Origin: a bacterium
GTDB lineage: Bacteria > Cyanobacteriota > Vampirovibrionia > Gastranaerophilales > Gastranaerophilaceae
Length of the DNA stretch: 64,000 nt
Direction: 5' to 3'
Assembly: GCA_017629215.1 (NCBI GenBank)
Contig: JAGBXP010000051.1
Location: 62,001-126,000, forward strand
Shown: piece by piece, positions 61,737 to 64,000 of the stretch
Position numbering within the stretch: the first letter of the stretch is position 1
Layout of the letters: each line of letters opens with the position of its first letter
Program-made: the position numbers and the translations under genes
Notes under the pieces: generated by a model
What the model was told of the DNA's origin: nothing
Seen by the model: only the letters and a program-made list of their open reading frames with translations
Database searches by the model: none

Positions 61737-62585
61737 TTAGTTACGAATTTTAAAATAAACATCTTTTAAGCGTTTTTTGCTAATATGTGTATATAATTGA
61801 GTTGTTGACACGTCGCTATGACCTAATAATTCTTGAACTATTCTTAAATCTGCACCATTTTCAAGTAAATGTGTAGCAAAACTATGTCTTAATGTATGAG
61901 GTGATATATTCTTATGAATTTTTCTACCACATTTATGTATAAAATTATAAACATCTTGCCGATTAACAAATCTTCCGTTTTTATTCAATAATAATTTTTT
62001 AGTATTAATATTATATTTTTTTACAAGTAGCTCTCGACAAGGTAAGTATTTTTTTAAAGCAAATATTGCTTTAGATCCAATAGGTATTATCCTTTCTTTT
62101 GATCCTTTACCAAAACATCTAATATATTTTGAATTAATTTCAATATCATTTAACTTTAAATTAACTAATTCAGAGACTCGTAATCCACAACTATATAATA
62201 ACTCGATTATTAACTCTTGTAGCTCATCCAAATTATCTCGTAAAATTTCATCAATTTCTTTAATGGAAATTACTTTGGGTAATCTTTTAGGGACTTTGGG
62301 TTGTTCTAATGTTGAAGCAGGATTTTTACTTAATATGTTTACTGAGGCTACCCATTTAAAAAAACCTCTTATTGATGCAACTTTACGAATAATACTATTA
62401 GGAGCAAGATTTCTTTCTTTTAAAGTTCTAATATAATTATTAATATCTTTTCTTTCAATTTTTTCTAAAGAAATATCGATATTTGAAAAATCATACAAAT
62501 CTCTACGGTAAGCATCTATAGTATTTTGCGCCAAGCCTTTTTCTAATTCAAGATATTCAAGATATTGCGAAATGATATCATACAT
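61737..62585 (-). CDS. XerC/XerD-type tyrosine recombinase
   Basis: This is a site-specific recombinase of the kind that resolves chromosome dimers. The 282 residues have the SAM-like core-binding domain (about 1-85; YLEYLELEKGLAQNTIDAYR). The catalytic domain has Arg in YSCGLRVSELVNLKL, the conserved Lys in the FGKGSKERIIPIG hairpin, HTLRHSFATHLLENGADL, LLGHSDVSTTQLYTH and Tyr at QLYTHI. Size and motifs fit a house-keeping Xer rather than a phage integrase. It shares 1 nt with dacB upstream. Confidence 0.9.
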   Translation of the reverse strand: MYDIISQYLEYLELEKGLAQNTIDAYRRDLYDFSNIDISLEKIERKDINNYIRTLKERNLAPNSIIRKVASIRGFFKWVASVNILSKNPASTLEQPKVPKRLPKVISIKEIDEILRDNLDELQELIIELLYSCGLRVSELVNLKLNDIEINSKYIRCFGKGSKERIIPIGSKAIFALKKYLPCRELLVKKYNINTKKLLLNKNGRFVNRQDVYNFIHKCGRKIHKNISPHTLRHSFATHLLENGADLRIVQELLGHSDVSTTQLYTHISKKRLKDVYFKIRN

Positions 62586-63919
62586 TATAAACGTAAATAA
62601 GCCTCTCTGATTATAAAATCCTCTAACATCTTTTTATCTGAAGGAGAAAGCTGAATGTCATTTATCATTATACAAAAAGCATAATGTTTTCCCTTTTTAG
62701 AGGTTAAAAAACCTGCTATCGAACTTAAATCAGATAAAGTCCCAGTTTTAGCTCTTACATTTTCTTTTATTGGCAACATTCTATGTGTTAAAGTCCCTTC
62801 ACCAGGTTTCGGCAATTTATTATATATTTTATTATCTTTATTAAATCTAAGAAATTCTGTTATAAAATCTGCTGATAATAAATTATTCTTAGAAACTCCA
62901 CTTGCGTCTGTTATTCTAATTCTAGAATTGTCTAATTTATTTTTTTTACAATAATCATTAAACATTTTAATACCAAAAGCATCACTACCATTTTCAAGGT
63001 TAAAATACTTTCCTCCAGCTAATTTGAATAGAGTTTCTGAAACCAAATTATTACTGTATTTAAAAATATCATCTATAGCTTTATTAATATCATGTACTAC
63101 TTCATCATACAATTTATCTGAATTTAAAACTTTTTGATATGTAAAATTTTGTTTTAAATAAATATCTTTTTCTTCAAGAATTCTTGTTAGCTGTACATTG
63201 AAATATCGTTGCAAATTATTTACTGGTACATATATAGTTGTAGGTCTCGCAACAGTGCCTGATAAAATTAAAGTATTAGAAGAAACATTATTATCTCTAT
63301 CCACTTTGACTTTAGTAGATTTACCTGTTTTAATATGATTTAAAAAGACTAAAGGATATTTACTTGGATTTACAATTGTTGCAAGTGCATCTTTTTCTGT
63401 AGGAATAATCATTAATTTAATAAGATTTTTATCAAGATTATAACTACCAAATTTCGGCATCAAAGTATTTAAGTCATCATCCCACTGCCAACCTTCTCCC
63501 CAAATTTTATCATCTAAAATTTTATCATCAACAAAAACACGCTTTACATCTTTATTAATATTTTTAAGTAAGTACTTTAAATCTTTTGATGACAAATAAG
63601 GATCTGCACCTAATTTTATGAGAAAAGTATCATCACCTCGGGAATATAAGGATGTTTTAAATTTATAATCTTCACCTAAAGCTTCATAACTTACAGGTGT
63701 TGTTATAATCTTTTGTATAGAACCTGGGTTCATAAGCGTCTTGTCATTCAATCCATAAACAAGCTTTCCGTTATCTACATTCTTAATAGAGACAGCTATA
63801 GACTCTGTATCAGCACCAAACTCCTCTATTACTGAGGTGAAATCATTTTTTACAGCTTTTGCTTGAGTGCTTAATATAAAACAAGATAACAAAAAGAGTG
63901 TTAAAAATATTTTTTTCAT
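62585..63919 (-). CDS. dacB: D-alanyl-D-alanine carboxypeptidase/endopeptidase, S13 (DacB, PBP4-like)
   Basis: This periplasmic penicillin-binding protein trims peptidoglycan. The 444 residues start with a signal peptide (MKKIFLTLFLLSCFILSTQAKA). The three active-site motifs are present: SxxK in NPGSIQKIITT (about residue 67), SxN in KYSNNLVSETLFK (about 295) and KTG in RAKTGTLSDLSSIAGFL (about 390). Length and the wide spacing between the first two motifs fit family S13. The start codon overlaps the stop of the preceding gene. GAGGT lies upstream. Confidence 0.94.
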   Translation of the reverse strand: MKKIFLTLFLLSCFILSTQAKAVKNDFTSVIEEFGADTESIAVSIKNVDNGKLVYGLNDKTLMNPGSIQKIITTPVSYEALGEDYKFKTSLYSRGDDTFLIKLGADPYLSSKDLKYLLKNINKDVKRVFVDDKILDDKIWGEGWQWDDDLNTLMPKFGSYNLDKNLIKLMIIPTEKDALATIVNPSKYPLVFLNHIKTGKSTKVKVDRDNNVSSNTLILSGTVARPTTIYVPVNNLQRYFNVQLTRILEEKDIYLKQNFTYQKVLNSDKLYDEVVHDINKAIDDIFKYSNNLVSETLFKLAGGKYFNLENGSDAFGIKMFNDYCKKNKLDNSRIRITDASGVSKNNLLSADFITEFLRFNKDNKIYNKLPKPGEGTLTHRMLPIKENVRAKTGTLSDLSSIAGFLTSKKGKHYAFCIMINDIQLSPSDKKMLEDFIIREAYLRL

Positions 63920-64000
63920 TTTACTAATACCTCATAAGATTTTTTTATATCTTCTAAGATTTTACATTTTTTTCTAAATTCATACATTTCTTCTAAATCA
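63916..64000 (-). CDS. C-terminal end of an unknown upstream gene (cut by window edge)
   Basis: The minus strand is open from the right edge to TGA at 63918-63916, giving the last 27 residues (DLEEMYEFRKKCKILEDIKK plus SYEVLVK). They form a charged helix. The stop overlaps the dacB ATG, so this gene is in the same operon. Too little is visible to name it. Confidence 0.6.
   Translation of the reverse strand, partial: DLEEMYEFRKKCKILEDIKKSYEVLVK

Noticed and set aside
61737-62585. Tyrosine recombinase as sign of an integrated mobile element
   Set aside because: Size and motifs fit a housekeeping Xer protein, it is in an operon with dacB, and no att repeats, tRNA target or phage genes are nearby.

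Overview
The window is AT-rich DNA (roughly 30% GC by eye) from a Gram-negative-type bacterium. The best guess is a member of the non-photosynthetic Cyanobacteriota lineage (Melainabacteria / Vampirovibrionia, probably Gastranaerophilales-like), but this is inference. It rests on several points: a complete 11-gene complex I operon without the NADH module, as in cyanobacterial NDH-1; pheS standing alone without pheT; minC-minD-minE together with an RND/TolC efflux system; and several lineage-specific proteins, some with a short N-terminal Asn-rich stretch ending in Phe-Lys, one starting MGMSASQ. No phage, insertion sequence or CRISPR array was found.

Layout. 1-5787 (minus): a tripartite efflux operon (adaptor, RND pump, truncated TolC). 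5831-9301: a small unknown protein, a secreted NTF2-like protein with a divergent LspA, a lone receiver protein (plus) and pheS. 9373-12457 (plus): a degenerate PurD-like ATP-grasp protein, an orphan ribbon-helix-helix regulator, a probable structured RNA with a pseudoknot, and an MFS transporter. 12454-17535 (minus): murC-murB-ddl-ftsQ-hemW. 17725-19413: a large lineage-specific protein. 19394-26338 (minus): a surface-glycan cluster with two different fucosyltransferase families (GT10 and GT11), two epimerases, GT2 enzymes and an acyltransferase. 26467-30199: mnmE-yraN, gdhA and a metallo-hydrolase. 30286-36648: a divergent GT5 glycogen-synthase-like protein, a GNAT-like protein, a small membrane protein, glmS and a small secreted protein. 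36741-40745: a helicase-nuclease fusion and a NarL-type regulator. 40896-43014: tRNA-Leu(UAG) and two lineage-specific proteins. 43164-47348: the L10-leader-controlled rplJ-rplL, then tyrS, cysK and cysE. 47431-52187 (minus): minC-minD-minE, a DHA2 drug exporter and a TPR protein. 52268-61733 (plus): nuoABCDHIJKLMN. 61737-64000 (minus): the 3' end of an unknown gene, a DacB-type carboxypeptidase and a Xer-type recombinase.

Two regulatory patterns cut across the window. (i) A long promoter module, containing a GCAAT box exactly 14 nt before CTTTATATATATAA, lies upstream of three genes that are not housekeeping; part of it recurs upstream of a fourth. (ii) Seven genes have a -10 element only 6-8 nt before the ATG and no Shine-Dalgarno sequence, which predicts leaderless mRNAs; most other genes have ordinary GGAGG-like sites.

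Several proteins look like members of known enzyme families with altered catalytic residues: LspA (Asp to Glu), the PurD-like protein (metal ligands lost) and the GT5-like protein (catalytic Glu replaced). These, the pseudoknot RNA, the shared promoter module and the electron-input question for complex I are the points most worth following up.
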